Shown here: positions 21,319-34,136 of the stretch, piece by piece
How positions within the stretch are numbered: the first letter of the stretch is position 1
How the letters are laid out: each line of letters begins with the position of its first letter
Assembly (NCBI GenBank): GCA_963922205.1
Contig: CAWUHX010000087.1
Location: forward strand, 62,001 to 126,000
Reading direction: 5' to 3'
DNA length: 64,000 nucleotides
Source of the DNA: Romanomermis culicivorax
Taxonomy: Eukaryota; Nematoda; Enoplea; Mermithida; Mermithidae
Notes under the pieces: generated by a model
Databases searched by the model: none
Seen by the model: the letters and a program-made list of their open reading frames with translations, nothing else
What the model was told of the DNA's origin: nothing
Position numbers and translations under genes: made by a program

Positions 21319-22138
21319 TGTCATATTAACGTGCTCGTATGCCCTCGGCTGCCTACCTGCGGTTCTTGGGAGATCCAATCTGGTACGGCCCCTGACGCTA
21401 ACCCGGTACTAATCACCCTCCTACTGCAGTACGTTGAGACTTGATGTACGAGAACGTTTATTGGTGAGCAAAAACACAACCGGTAGTAGAATACAACGAT
21501 GGATGTAAGTACGAAACAAAAGTGCAGAGTGCCAAAAATACAAACACTAACGCCTACAACCTCCCTGGTCGGCTGATCCTTCTTTTGTCCCTGAGCAACG
21601 AGCCGCAGGGCCAATAGGATATCTTGGGCCACGGCCTAAGCTGAAACTCTACCAAAAATAAGTGAACTACCTCAGACAACCACTCACTGGTTCCTCTCCT
21701 CAAGATGGAACGTCGCAAACGTCTCAGGCCGCGCCACTACTCAAATTCGTCCGCGACGCGAGGCTCAACACACAAATAAACGAAATGACGATCCTTTCCT
21801 TTGTCACCACCGTCGAAATACTAAGGCGCCCGAACGCTACGGTGCAGACGCTAATATCAAAACGAAGGAGAGGCGATTCTCCCGACGAAAATATTACTCA
21901 CAATAATAATAATAAGAATGAATAAAAAATACTGCAACGCGTCTAACATCGACTTGCAAGTGATATGCAAAACATTTGCGCCGACCATTTATTTTTGACC
22001 AAAAATATGAGTAACACAAACCGTTTTATCGGTTTGTTTACCTGAGAATAAATGAAAACACTTTAGCAATAAAGAAACTTTAGAAAATGAAATGATGTAA
22101 TTAGAGGACCAAAGGTCAGAGGAATTGACCCTCTGACA
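21319..22138 (-). repeat. Solo LTR with 4-bp target duplication
   Basis: The minus-strand copy of the LTR at 3616-4392, starting TGTC at 22138 and ending GACA at 21319. It is flanked by GAAC on both sides (21315-21318 and 22139-22142), the 4-bp duplication expected for LTR integrases, with no internal region. This fits excision by LTR-LTR recombination. Confidence 0.8.
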
Positions 22139-22274
22139 GAACGACGAGGAATGGGTACACTGCAATGGCTGCATTCGTCGGGTGTGACTTTAACAGTGTT
22201 CATTTTACGACGCATAATTGATGCACTTTAATTTTAGCTGAAAACCAGAGAACATAGTGGTCAAAAGCATACAT

Positions 22275-22625
22275 GTAACAGGTGCTTTGCGTCAAAAGCA
22301 TATTCTTGACGGTTTTCTAGATAAAAATGACCTTTTTTGAATCGTTTTTTGGACTTTCTGGTGGAAAAAATTGAATTTTTTTTTCTTTAGAGACCCGTCC
22401 CATCCGCTGCCATTGGAGAAAATCCCGACGAAGATTGTCTCGCCGTCCAGTCTAAATTCGGCCATGAACGTCGTCACCCTTCTACTACCTACGCCGTTTG
22501 GCAAACGTCGTCGTCACAGGTGCATGACGTCGGAGAAGAAAATTTCCGCCTCTTTGACGACGATGACAACGGAAAAAAGAAACTTTCGAACAAAGTTTAA
22601 AACGTCGAAGGTTAAATGAAGTTAT
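22275..22625 (-). repeat. Dispersed repeat R1, inverted copy
   Basis: The reverse complement of this block aligns well with 42700-43140 (shared GTAGAAGGGTGACGAC, GACTGGACGGCGA, GTCGGGATTTTCT words). It is GC-richer than its surroundings and lies next to the solo LTR. No coding function is evident, although short frames are open in it. Confidence 0.65.
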
Positions 22626-24445
22626 CGAAAATAATTTTCAAGTAAGGGTAAAAACCATGCTTTTTCGAGGAAAATTTCAATATTTTGTAATTTAAAAAAG
22701 TTGAAATTTTGATTTTAATTTACAAAATTTTTGGACTAATTCAAGTTAACGATTTTTTCTCATTTTTCACGAAAAACCCGTTTTTGAGGTTTTTCATGAT
22801 GCTGGACACGATTTTCAACTCGAAATAAGTGGCGCTCATAGTTATCAAAAAGTCGAAAAAATCACTAGGCTTAGGCACAATTTCAGGCTTAGGCAGACCA
22901 TTCCTTGGGTTTTAGCGGCCCTGGGCGAGCTCAGGTTAAGCAGCTCTCATTTTCTCCAATAATTATTGTACACCACTCCATTTTTAGGTAGTGAACGATT
23001 CACAATTTTACATATTTTAGAATATCTATGAACGACGCATAATTCCATTATTGCATGCAAGATTTTATTCACTAAAAATAACACGTTTATGAACCGGTTC
23101 AATGACTATGGTCTATTTTTTACAAAATGCTTCAAAATAAAAAAGTGATGCAATTCAGTACTGTTAATAAAATCAATTACATAGAGTTCTTATCGTAAAA
23201 TTTTTCACTCAAAAAATTCTTTAAGATGAGATGAGTATGTTCACAAATTTCCGGGTTTATATGCTATACTGCTTATCAGAAAAACACGAAAATCTGAAAT
23301 ACTACTTGCCTTCCACTTTCATTATTCGAAAGCATTTCTAGAAAAACGGACTGTAGTATGCTCATGCGTCATAATCGAAATTACACTGCATATAGCTTGT
23401 ATGTAATGCAACGCCTGCTCACACCCTAATAAAATGCCAGGAACAGAGTGTACAGCAGTTTTTCCAAATGAAATTTCCAGTTTTTGCAGGTCATTTTTCC
23501 ATAATACGCCAGTGTTTTTCGGAGCAAATTTCAATTATTGCTACATAGAATGGTAGAAATGCATACCACGCAGAGACCTGAGCAATGTTTCGATATTTTC
23601 AATCACCAACAAACGAGAAAACAACAAACATATACTAGAAATAAAGCATTTTGATGAATTTTGTTGGAACAACAGGAATCAAATCGGTTTTGGACTGAAA
23701 AATTCGAGTAAAATTCAGAAATCAGGCAACTACCAGTAAACATGTAAGTGCCTGTATCATGAAGGAAAAATTTATTGAATAGATTTTTGATTAAAAGTTT
23801 GACTGCGACCAAATTTACAAAACCGAGAAAAATAGAATTTCTTGAAATTCATTCCAATTTCAACATGCACATAATGATTAATGTCATATAAAGCATCTCT
23901 CATAGGAGTATTGCGCAATAACTGTTCTCTGATCAGGACAGTAAACCTCACTACCTTACTAGCTCTGAGTATCTAGACATTGTAACAAAAAGTAAGCTTC
24001 GAAAATGTTTCTCAATATTCAATAATGATGACGTCATACTAATTATCGAGTTGGCAAACAGCAGAAAGGTCTAAATCGTAATGACTCGTCCAAATGCGTT
24101 AAATATTAACAAGAGACAAAATGGGTCTACAGATTCATGTGCAATTCAGCTGAAGCCAGATAAATAATAATACTAAATGATTAAAAACAGGTGAAGCTCA
24201 AGGGAAATTGAGAAATGCGATTTAAATGAAAAATACTCCAAAGCGTAAATGCGACTCATAATGCAATAATTTTGGCTTATCTCGCAATGAAAACAATCCA
24301 AATTGTTTTAACAATTCCAGGTTTTCCAGGAACGGAACAACTTTTTTGGGGATCGCGCATAGGTAGGCTTTGGGTAAGCTTCAGGCTCAGGCGTATGTTC
24401 AGCCTTATGTTTAGGTTCGCGCATAGGTAGGCTTTTCATAGGCTT
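22626..24445. other. Non-coding, AT-rich, with a MITE copy and TTAGGC-like words
   Basis: No gene recognised. 23105-23356 is a MITE copy. Degenerate AGGCTTAGGC-like words cluster at 22860-22900 and 24360-24450; they recall the nematode telomere hexamer TTAGGC but are too imperfect to call telomeric. Confidence 0.35.
23105..23356 (+). repeat. MITE-like dispersed repeat, copy 3 of 4
   Basis: Aligns end to end with 12508-12750 (shared ACATAGAG, GTAAAATTTTTCACTC, TCTGAAATACTACTTGC) and, inverted, with 30287-30535. Confidence 0.6.
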
Positions 24446-24449
24446 CGCA

Positions 24450-24625
24450 CAATTCACCAATTTTGCATAGATGTGCAATGGTGGACACTTGATTATGAAT
24501 TTTTGTTAGGCCAGCATGTCGACTAGAATTTGCACTAAACAAACTCTGTATTCCACATTTTTATCTCTGCCCCGGCAGGAACATCAGTAAAAAGTAAATA
24601 TTAGACAGGAATTACATTATTCAAT
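24450..24625 (+). repeat. Dispersed repeat R2, direct copy of 43285-43460
   Basis: About 175 bp with only scattered differences from 43285-43460 (shared TTGCATAGATGTGC, CCAGCATGTCGACTAG, GGAACATCAGTAAAAAG). Each copy is followed by a long T-rich tract, so R2 marks the left edge of a larger duplicated module. Confidence 0.75.
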
Positions 24626-24769
24626 CGAGAAATTGAATTTTTTTCCTTATTAAAATTTATTAAAAGTATCGAAATTTGAATTTAATAGTTTAAAATTTAG
24701 AAAATATAGAAACTAAATCGTCCTTATATTTCAATTAAATATATTTGAAATGACCAAGATTACATTTTT

Positions 24770-27700
24770 TTGATATTAAAATCTAATAAAATTATTTTTT
24801 TTATTTTTATTTTTTTTGCTTTTATGTATTATTTTTATTCAATTTTCTTTGGTTTTTTATATTTGATATTTTTTATTGTCTTTTTGGTTTTTACGATATT
24901 TTTTATATTCGATTTTTTTGGATTTAATCTTTTATTCCTGTTTCTTTATATATATTTCATATCTTTCTGTTTTTTACTCTTTATGTTTCATTTCTGTTTT
25001 TTATATTGATATTCTTAATATTTTTCACTTCTATCTTTTATTTCTGTTCGTTATATTTTTTATTTATTCAGTTTTTTTACTTTTTTTATTTCTCTTCTTT
25101 AAATATTTTTCATCTTTATTTTTCATTTCTCTTTTTTATATTTAAATTTTTTTACTTTTATCGTTTATCTCTGGTGTTCTTATGTTTAACTTTTTTCTGT
25201 TTTTCTTTCCCATTTCTTCAATTTTTCCCTCAAAATTTGCGTTTCTTAAAATTTTCCTTTTATTTTCATGCTTTTTTCTGCAAAATTTGCCTTTTTTGAG
25301 ATTTTTCCTTTTTTCCCTGAACTTTTCTCCCCCGAAATTTGCATATTTTCCAGAATTTTTTTATTCTCATCCATTTTTTGCAAATTTTGATTTTAAAAAA
25401 AAATTTTCCCCTATATTATACTCAATTTCCTCATTTGTCTACGAAATTTGCATATTTAAATTTTATTTTTATTTTAATCCGTTTTCTGCCAATTTTGCAT
25501 TTTTTCGAGATTTATTCATTTTTTATCCAATTTTCTAATTCTGTTCCACCGAACTTTGCATATTCTTGAGAATTCTTTTTGTTTTCATCAATTTTTCTGC
25601 AAATTTTGAATTTTTTTCAACATTTTCACCTTTTTTCTTCATTTTTCTGCATTTCCTCACAAAATTAGCATATTTTCGACTTTTTTCTCTTTATTTTCAT
25701 CGTTTTTCCTCAAAATTAGCATATTTTTGACATTTTTTTCTTTTCCGTTCATTTTTCCTTTGAAATTTGAATACTTTTCAGAATTTTTTTTATTTACACG
25801 CGTTTTTCTTTTAAATTCGCATATTTTTGACATTTTCCTTCTTTTTTGTCCATTTTCGTGCTTTTTTTATCCAAAATTTGACTATTTTTCGGCTTTTTTA
25901 CTTTTCCTTTCAATTTTTTTTTACCATTTTGATTCATTTTTTGGCAACATTTGCATATTTTTTTGACTTCTTCTCAATTTTTGAAATTTTTGCTCCCGAA
26001 TTCACATATTTTTGAGAATTTGTTTGTCTCATTTTCATTTATTTTTCTGCAAAGTTTACATTTTTTGAAATTTTTTTTGAAGGAATAACGCGATATTGTT
26101 TTGTTCTAATTGCATTTTTCAAAAATTTTCCAGATTTTTCGTCAAATTTTTCATGTAAAATTCTATAAATTTTACGCATTTCTCTCATTTTTTCAAAATG
26201 TTTTTTTCTCGAATTTCTGCAAAATAAAATTCGTTTTCGCAGGGAAACTTTGAATTTTTTTCTCTAAATATCTGTGTGGAAATTAAAATTTTAAATTTTA
26301 AATTTTCTATTAGAATCTTTTATAATTTTTTAGAATTTATCCATTTTTTTCTGAAATTGGCATAAAAATTGTAAACTTCAGTAAAAATTCTTAAAATTTT
26401 CTAGTCAGAAAATGAAAATTTTTTTTGAAAAATCTGGATAATTTTTAATTCTTTCTTGAAAAATTTTAATTTTTTCTTGAAATTTTTCACTTTTCTTGGA
26501 GAAAATGACAGTTTTTTTCCGAAAAATTTGAATGTTCTAAAAAAATGTGATTTTTTTAACTTGAATTTTGTTTTAAAAAATTGAATTTCGGTCTCAAAAA
26601 GTGTAAATTTCGCCCGGAAAAATGTGAATTTCAATTCATTGAACATTGCTCAAAAAAATTTAAATTCTTCTGAGAAAATATTTGTAAATTTCACTTTGTG
26701 AAATTCGTATTTCACTCAAAAATTTGAAATTTCACGGTGAAAAAGTGCCAATTTTGCATGAAAAATGTGAATTTTGCTTCTAAAAATATGAATTTTCTCC
26801 AGAAAAAGTTTGGATTTTACTCAAAAATACATGAATTTTGCTAAAAAAAATGTGAATTTCACTTTTGAAAGTATAAATTTTGTTTTAAAAAAATGTGAAT
26901 TTCACAAAAGAAATGTAAATTTCACTTTCAGAAATTCTGAATTTTACTCAAAAAAGTTTGAATTTTACAACTAAAATGTGAAATTCACTCCTGAAATTAT
27001 GAATTATGTTGAGAAAAGTTTGAACTTTACCCTCAAAAAATGCGAATTTCGTCGAAAAAATTTCTAAATTTTTCTCGCCAGGATATTCAAATTTTGTTCA
27101 GAAAAATGTAAATTTCGTACAAAAATTTGAATTTTACTGTATTTTCCATTTTATTTTTTTATAAAGCCCAAAAATATAATGTTACAATGTAAATATTCGA
27201 CGCGTATAAAAATCATCGATTTCGCTTTATAGCGAACAATTTGGCCCTGCGCTTTCTTACAAGAAATGATCGTAACGCCGGGATTTCTAGGTAAACTTTT
27301 AGAATTCTCGTTATTTTCTTCTCAAAATTCCGTTTTTCGGACGATTTTTTGGTTTTTTCTTCATTTTTTCCGGAAAAATCTGCACATTTTCAACGATTAT
27401 TTACTTTTTTTACATTTTTTTCTCTCATAATTTGTTTTTTTTCGCGATTTTCTACTCTTTTCCACTTTACCTTTTTTTTAAAATCTTCATATTTTAAACG
27501 ATTTTTGATTTTTTTCTGTATTTTTGCCAATTTTCTCCCTAAAATGTGCATAATTTGTAGGACTATGTGAATTTCTTCATTTTTCTTAAATTTCCTCACT
27601 TTTTCAACAGGAGATTTGCATAGTTACGACAATTTTTCACTTTTTTCCGTATTTTTGTCCATTTTGCTTCAAAAACTGCATAATTTCTGAGATTTCATGC

Positions 27701-28370
27701 AATTATCTTCATTTTTCTTGAATTTTCTTCATTTTGTCACAAAATTTGCATATTTTCGACGATTTTTAGTAGTTTTTCTTTATGAACTCACTTTTTATCC
27801 CGAACTTTGACATTCCTTGTTGCATTTTGGTTCATTTTTTTCGGAAAAATTTGCATGCTTTCGATGGTTTTTTACTCATTTTCTTTTTTTTTAAATTACC
27901 GCAATTTTCGCATATTTTCTGCCGTTTTTTTTTTTGTTGTTTTGATTTTCCCACAATTTCTTCAAAATTTGCACATTTTTGACGATATTTCTGTTTTTTC
28001 TTCATTTTTATCTGTTTTTTCCGAAAAAATTCCGTATTTTTCAATTTTTCTGTCATTTTTCTCTATTTTTCCACAAAATTAGCATATTTCTCAATTTAAC
28101 TGTCATTTTCCTCCATTTTTCATCAGAATTCGCGTATTTTCGAAGTTGCATATTTTTGACGATTCTTTTTTTCTGGTCAATTGTATCAATTTTTTCGCAA
28201 AATTTGCATATTTTCAATCATTTTTGAATCTTTTCTTCTTTATTTTCCTTCATTTTTCAGCAAAATTTGCATATTTTTGACACTTTTCGTTTTTTCCCCT
28301 TTATTTTCTCAATTTTTCCCCAAAATTCGCATATTTTTGCGAATTTTTCTTCTTTTTTCTAGCTCCTTTG
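24770..28370 (+). repeat. PATC-like T-rich tract, about 10-bp spacing of T clusters
   Basis: Over 3.6 kb the plus strand is dominated by runs of T separated so that successive clusters start about 10 bases apart, for example around 25600-25720 and 28020-28110. From about 27330 a longer degenerate unit (TTTGCATATTTT.GAC) recurs. Strand-consistent T clusters in helical phase are the definition of nematode periodic An/Tn clusters, which are linked to germline expression inside silent chromatin. The Phe/Leu/Ile-rich open frames here are by-products of the T-rich composition and not genes. Confidence 0.6.
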
Positions 28371-28553
28371 CTTTTTCGGGAAAAACAAGAACAAAAAAAG
28401 AAAAAAATGAAGAAATGAGAAAAAAGAAAAAAAGAAAAAAGTTATCCCAAAAAAAGGAGAACGAAAATAAAAATCAAAAAGAAAAAAGAGAAAGAAAATT
28501 AATATATAAAGCAGAAAATAAAAAATGAAAAAGTAGAATAAAAAACGTAGTAA
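26850..28553 (+). repeat. Left arm of a large inverted repeat
   Basis: The reverse complement of this segment aligns in order with 36640-42675: the TGTGAATTTCACTTTTGAAAG block at 26860 with 42600-42675, R3 (27080-27335) with 42255-42480, and the AAAGCAGAAAATAAA block at 28510 with 36640-36720. Arm lengths agree only if the segment of about 4 kb with the exonuclease-like gene is removed from the right arm. Confidence 0.6.
27080..27335 (+). repeat. Dispersed repeat R3, copy 1
   Basis: Contains ATTTTTTTATAAAGCCC, ATGTTACAATGTAAA, AAAATCATCGATTTCG and ACAAGAAATGATCG words shared with 45830-46070 (direct) and 42255-42480 (inverted). It is more complex in sequence than the flanking T-rich tracts. 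Confidence 0.7.
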
Positions 28554-28690
28554 ATTTATAAGAATAGAAAAAAGCCAGGTGATAACGAAACCAAGAAAAA
28601 AAGCAAAAAGTAGAAGAATATGGGAAATGAAGGAAATAAAATGCAAAAATGAAATAGTTATAATTAAATTAGAATTATAATTTGCGAATG
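28371..28690. repeat. A-rich end of the left inverted-repeat arm
   Basis: A switch from T-rich to A-rich composition at about 28375. The segment pairs with the T-rich stretch at 36640-36870, so the 28371-28553 part can fold with it. Confidence 0.5.
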
Positions 28691-28747
28691 CACGACTGCC
28701 CTTAATTGCTTCAAATTTTTAAGCTAATACAATGGATTTGTGTTGAG

Positions 28748-28840
28748 AGTGACACCTCAACTACGAATTGTTGCAAAAAGAGAGGGTCTTCCCGGCTGCT
28801 CGGTTGCCTCAGTTGGTTAGAGCGTAGCATGCAGTAGTCT
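28748..28840 (+). repeat. tRNA-derived SINE-like element, truncated
   Basis: Shares its leader (CTCAACTACGAATTGTTGC, AAAAAGAGAG) and the tRNA-like start (GCTCGGTTG..TCAGTTGGTTAGAGC) with 13487-13671, then breaks off before the T arm. Confidence 0.55.
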
Positions 28841-29666
28841 TTTCGATGCGCATTTTAATAGAATCGACAATTGATCCAATGTTTCGATAAAATTATTTTT
28901 GACCATTTCTTTTTAAACTTTAATCAAGGGTTTACAGCTTATTTTCCAGGAATCTTTCACGTCCATGGAAAACCGTCAAGAAATGAATCGGGAGTAAATT
29001 ATTTTTCTGAGATTGGGTCAAAGAAGCAAGTTTTATGTCATATGTCAGTTTATAAATAAGCAAAAATATTTCCATAGTAAACAGCTTTGGACGGACCTGC
29101 AAGAAAATTTTTAGGTTAATGGTTAGCTATCTGTGGTCTGTGACAACATTTACAAGCAGATGAGTGACCCTGCCTGGACGGCAAGTAAACATTTTTTTTG
29201 AAGCAAAAATTAGAATTAGAATGACTAATTTTGATTTTCCAAAAGGGATTCGAAAATACGCGTTCTTTTGCGATTTCTGGGTCGCAAAGGTGCCAGCCAC
29301 TAAGGACCTCTGAATTGAAAGTAAAGGTCAACTCATCGAAAAATCCTAATTCCTAAAATAAGTCCTTTCCAGTAGGAGAATCCTCGAAAAACAATGAAGA
29401 GTAAAAGTCCCTCCGAAATCAAAAAACATATCAAACAGGATGCCCGAACATTTATTTCTCCATCACATCATTAAAATAGAAAATTTGGTTTTCCGATGGA
29501 AATGCCGGTATATTCATAACTCACTGCATAATTCCTTTTTCCAATGCATAATGCTCATTCCGTGGTTTAATCGGAGAGTAATGATGAAACACAGTTGCAG
29601 AGAATATTATATTTATGTGCACTCATAAGATTCATGGGGAGAACATGATTATAATCAGTTGTATGT

Positions 29667-29775
29667 AGGAATTGCCGACCGTCCCTTTACCCCGAGTGCC
29701 CCGCTACTCCGACCCTCTTTACCTCGATTGTGCCGTTACCCAGGCCAACGCTAAAAAAGTGAGGTCGCAATTCCT
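29667..29775. repeat. Short inverted-repeat element
   Basis: Ends AGGAATTGC.GACC and GGTC.GCAATTCCT are inverted copies. The interior has CTACTCCGACC/TTACCTCGATT units resembling the minisatellite at 12842. Confidence 0.45.
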
Positions 29776-30286
29776 GTCATACCCTCTGTCTCTTTCCAGT
29801 ATGTGTTGGTTTTAAAAAAATTTTCAATAAGCTGCAATGATGTTATTATTTTCCCACCGTATTAAACTGTTGAAATTGTTAAAAAATCTTGTTTGGTAAT
29901 TATCATGAATGATTACAGTGCAGTCACATCTATTCTTACAAAATGGTGCCAAGTTTATTGAAAGATTCCATTCATTCTGACATATAAGCCTGTTCGATTC
30001 ACCTCGATATGGTAGATGCAGTGACGAAATAAAGTGTAGGTTCACTATGATACACAACTTTCACTGAGTAAATGACACTGTTAGAAAACCATATGAATTC
30101 TGTCACGACAAAAAAGAGGTGAAATTCAATCCAAATGTACAAATTGTTACCAAAAACTATTACCAACATTAAAGTGCATTCAGCCAGGTTATTGGAGAAA
30201 ATTGTCAGTCTATCTGTTTATCGCCGACGGACCGAATCGAACTTATACTTTCATTGCTTCGTCGCATCTGCCATTTTAAAATAAAT

Positions 30287-30535
30287 ATAGACTATATTTT
30301 CTTGAAATGCTTCTAAATAACGAAAGTGGAAAGCAAGTAGTATTTCAGATTTTCACGATTTTCTAATCAACAGTGAGGACTAGAAATTTGTGACTTGACT
30401 TTTAACAATTTTTCTTACCTAGCCTTTAAGGATTTTTCGATTTTACAGTAAGAGCTCTATGTAAATGATTTTAAGGACAGTACTGATTTGTGTCACTTTT
30501 CTATTTGGAAGCATTTTACAAAAAAAAGACTATAG
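30287..30535 (-). repeat. MITE-like dispersed repeat, copy 4 of 4 (inverted)
   Basis: Reverse complement of the 12508 family, ending AGCATTTTACAAAAAAAAGACTATAG. Its GACTATA/TATAGTC ends are the best-preserved termini in the window. Confidence 0.6.
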
Positions 30536-32555
30536 GTCGTTGAAGATATACCTTAAAGACATGGATAATGAACGGAAAATCTGAAATTGAGTGACTTGGG
30601 TTGGGACATGATTTTCCAAAGAAATTGGAGGCTTCAATTGAACACTGTGATTTGTTGTTATTTCGAATTGAGAATTTTGTTGAATAGGCAAATTAAATTT
30701 GAACAGAATACAAGAAAACTGATTTGCTCAAACGAAATCAATATAGATCTTTGATTGGCGAAAATATTTATGAAATATTGTGTTCTATTGGATTTCTCAG
30801 TACTTTCCTAATCAAAAAATATTTAAATTCCATTCTTTTTTCATGAAGGGGACGAAGCGAGTGAAAAAAAGTCGGAAGATCCCTTCCTCATCCGTTTACT
30901 GATTAACACGAGAGAGAAAATCTGCTCCCTTTTTCCTTTGTCGGTGGCGACTGTTCTCCATAACTGTGCGACTGCCAAGAGGACTTCCCGAAGCATTTGT
31001 GGATCCGTTGGAACACAGGATCCTTCGCGAACCCAACAAAGAATATGCATGTTGCCCGACACACAACACCTAAGGTCTCATCATTCAGGTAGTTTTTATG
31101 TTACATCTTAGAAAACAATCGGCATTATGAAAATCGATCCATTAATTCTGAAAGGGTATGGACGCTAGTTCAACGCTTAAAAGTCGGTGACCTTATCACT
31201 TATCACATAATTTACTCTTCCCTTGTGACGGTGCACCACGAGCGGCAAGCACACCAATTAAAACACCCTCGAAGATGTATCGACAGTATTCAAGCCAAAT
31301 GTAGATGAACAAGCATGTTTCTTTTATGATTTTTAACATTGTGGTATCAAAAAGGGCGCTTTTCTACAGTAGATTCTTCTCACTGCGTAAGGACTCTGTG
31401 TCGAATTGAACAATTATGATAATAGTCGTCAATAAATTTTTTAAACTTGGAGGCTCCGTATTCAATGAAAGAACCTCGAAAGCTTGCTGATAGATCAGAT
31501 GAACTCAAAAATCTTTGCCAGAGTTCGTCCTTATTTTTACCGCCAGTTTTGAAAAACCTATTTATATGGTGCACGGAAGTTGTGCTTCGAGGCTAAAGAC
31601 TAACGACGTAATCGCCATTTATTTTTTTGCATAAATTTTATGACGGTAACTTCAACAATAATAGCTACAAAAATGAGAAATAAAAATTATATTCCTAGAT
31701 ACAATATAAAGATGTTTCATACGCAAAGATATTTCGGGTGCCAATTCAGCAAGTAGATCCTGTATCAGTTTTGATGCTGCAGAAACCAAAATGAAATTTT
31801 AAAATATCTGTAAAATTATCATTAATGAATACGGCGGCGTCTTGGTAGAGTATGGTCTTCATTCCAAAGAGACAAATGAGCGGAAATAACCATCAAAAAT
31901 TCGACTATTGCTTTATTAAGTGAGGTCTTTCTTCCATGAATACGTGCAAGTATTCATAAACTTTTGGCCATATTTCGTAATGTATTCGTTTCGTAATGTA
32001 TCGTAATTCGTATTTCGTGATAGCACATGACCGCAGATAGAAAATTCATGATAAACAATAATCTGATTGATTACGGTTCTTCCTGCCAACGGTTCTTCCC
32101 AGTGTTTATAATTTGACAACATTTTCTAACAGTTTCCGGTTTATCATCGTCTCTTTGAACTAGAGGTTCGCCCAGAGGAGAAAAATGTCAACTCGTTGTG
32201 CAAAAACCGGACTAAAATAAAGCTTGAAAAATATAATTTTTGTAGAAATTGGGTCTTTTTGTTACAATCACATGGTCTTGACCGGGCTTCTTTCTGTTTT
32301 TATTTCTCACGTGTCATTTTTCCTTCTGGCACTCGCTGCAATCCTGTTCGTATTTCCTCTTTTTTCTACACCATCCTATGTGTTGAACATCTGTTAACTT
32401 TGTGCCTATTCTCTCTGTTGATCCCCCTCTATGATTCTCGTCTACTCTTAGCCCTCTTTACCAGTGGGTTTAAGTTTTCGTGTTTCACTATTTCATATAC
32501 AGTAACCTTAGCTCTTTAAACGGAATTTAAACGAGCAAAGCCCATGATCACACAC

Positions 32556-33966
32556 CAGGGTTTTTTTAGGCCGATTTGGAGCCGTGGTTGCTAAAAATTT
32601 AGGGCTAAAAGCCAAATTGGCTTATAAGTATGATAGTCCAACCACCCTTTTTGATTAGGCTATAGGGCTTCGTGTGCGGAGATGCATTTTTTTGCATTTT
32701 GAAATTAAATATACAGAAAATTTGCCTCGGATTTCAATTCATTTATGATTCTTGGTATCATTTCTGTTGTGCGGTTAGAAGATATCATTCTAGCTCACGC
32801 TTATAGCTTTCAGAAATCAGCATGCTATAGATGAATCTTTGATCTTGTATTGTTTTTTCGACATGTTGGACAAAAATCAAGATTTCTCTAGATTATTTTC
32901 ACAAAATCGTTTTGCGGCGCTTTAGAATTTTTGGCTTTGGTGAAAATAACTTTATGCATTTGGAAAATGATTAAAACATCATCAGCGTGGAAAAATGGCA
33001 GAGTTTCTTGCTATCTGACGAAGCCATTCATATTCATTGTTGCTTGCCTAATTTTTGAATTGTAGTTTGCCCCCACTGACACGGAATTGAATTCACTGAA
33101 AAAATAAACCCTTCATGTAGGAAAAAGATATGAAAAGTATTCATTTTCCAACACTATAGAATATCATAATCTAAAATTTTCTTCCAGTGCTAAGCCCCGA
33201 AGATAGGTCTGAAGTGAAATACCTATCACACATTTTCGTTGTATAGATCATATGAAAACAATCACTTTTGATAAATAATCGTGATTGGCAAATTACTGGC
33301 TCCAGATATATATGATCTTAAATGGAGATAAAATGTTTGACCACTTCCGCCAATCAAGTCATGAAAAGATCGGTCATCGGCATCGGCAGTTGCATTAGAA
33401 TGTGCTGAAAAATGACATTTTAGACCGACATTTTAGAGGCCTCGAAATCAAAATTTTTCGACGCTAGGCACTGAACACTTTAGCCAGGCTTTTGATTTCT
33501 CACCCAAAACTCAAGATATTCCATTTTAAAAGTCAGGAACTGACGTGAAGTGAATAAAATATAAGGGAAGTAACTTTTAATTATTTCTCTGATGAAATTA
33601 AACGAATTTATCAATTTTAGAATGAGCAACTAAAAATCAATCTGTGCAACCAAATTTTTCCCCACAGACGAACCTGGCTTGTGTGAAGAAACCCTGATGA
33701 TTGGTTTGAATAATTACTGATCTAATTTGTGAGCCCTATTATTCTGTGTGTGATTAAGAATGCATTCAAAATGATCGATCAGTTATGTGGCCTTCCATTA
33801 TGATTTTGAAGAGTGTTTTTGACTAAATTTGTTGAAAAAGACTATTTTTACTACCACATTTATTTACAGACTTTTCACTTTTGGCTTGTTGAAATTCCTA
33901 TTGGCCTGTAAAATTTTGACCATAGGAGCCAAATGGCCTGTCGAGAAAAAACCCAAAAAAACCCTG
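32556..33966. mobile_element. hAT-like non-autonomous element, 1.4 kb
   Basis: Ends CAGGGTTTTTTT (32556) and AAAAAAACCCTG (33966) are perfect inverted repeats. A GGAGCC..GGC block just inside each end is also inverted. No transposase frame. The flanking octamers TCACACAC and GTCCAGAC match at only four positions, so the target duplication is not convincing. Parts near 33084-33300 recur at 35300-35490. Confidence 0.6.
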
Positions 33967-34136
33967 GTCCAGACATTGTCCATTTCGAACTAAAATAATT
34001 CATATTTCCTACCATCCATATGCAACACACTACAAAATTCATGATTTTGAATTGTAAATTTTCGAGAAATCACCGCAATCAGAACCAGAGTTGGGTACAA
34101 ATTAACATTCCACTTTTAAAAGCAATGAGTCGAAAA
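33967..34136. other. Non-coding spacer between two hAT-like elements
   Basis: No feature recognised; its last 8 bases (34129-34136) are the left copy of the target duplication of the next element. Confidence 0.4.

Larger units (their letters stand above)
28841..32555. other. Mostly non-coding spacer inside the large inverted repeat
   Basis: No gene could be supported. Short minus-strand frames at 31380-31574 and 30841-31062 have non-repetitive, protein-like composition but no recognisable domain or confirmed splice sites, and could be exons or chance. MITE-like pieces lie at 29667-29775 and 30287-30535. Confidence 0.35.

Noticed and set aside
27000-28400. CRISPR-like array suggested by the recurring TTTGCATATTTT words
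   Set aside because: The units are degenerate, spacing varies and the genome is eukaryotic; these are periodic T-tract repeats.
24770-28528. Many Phe/Leu/Ile-rich or Lys-rich open frames on both strands (also at 36628-36879, 37128-37756 and 43735-48652)
   Set aside because: They follow from T-rich or A-rich strand composition, lack domains or conserved starts, and overlap one another in several frames.
32196-32519. 107-codon frame with hydrophobic C-terminus as a membrane protein gene
   Set aside because: No recognisable domain, no splice or start context, and typical of T-rich non-coding DNA.
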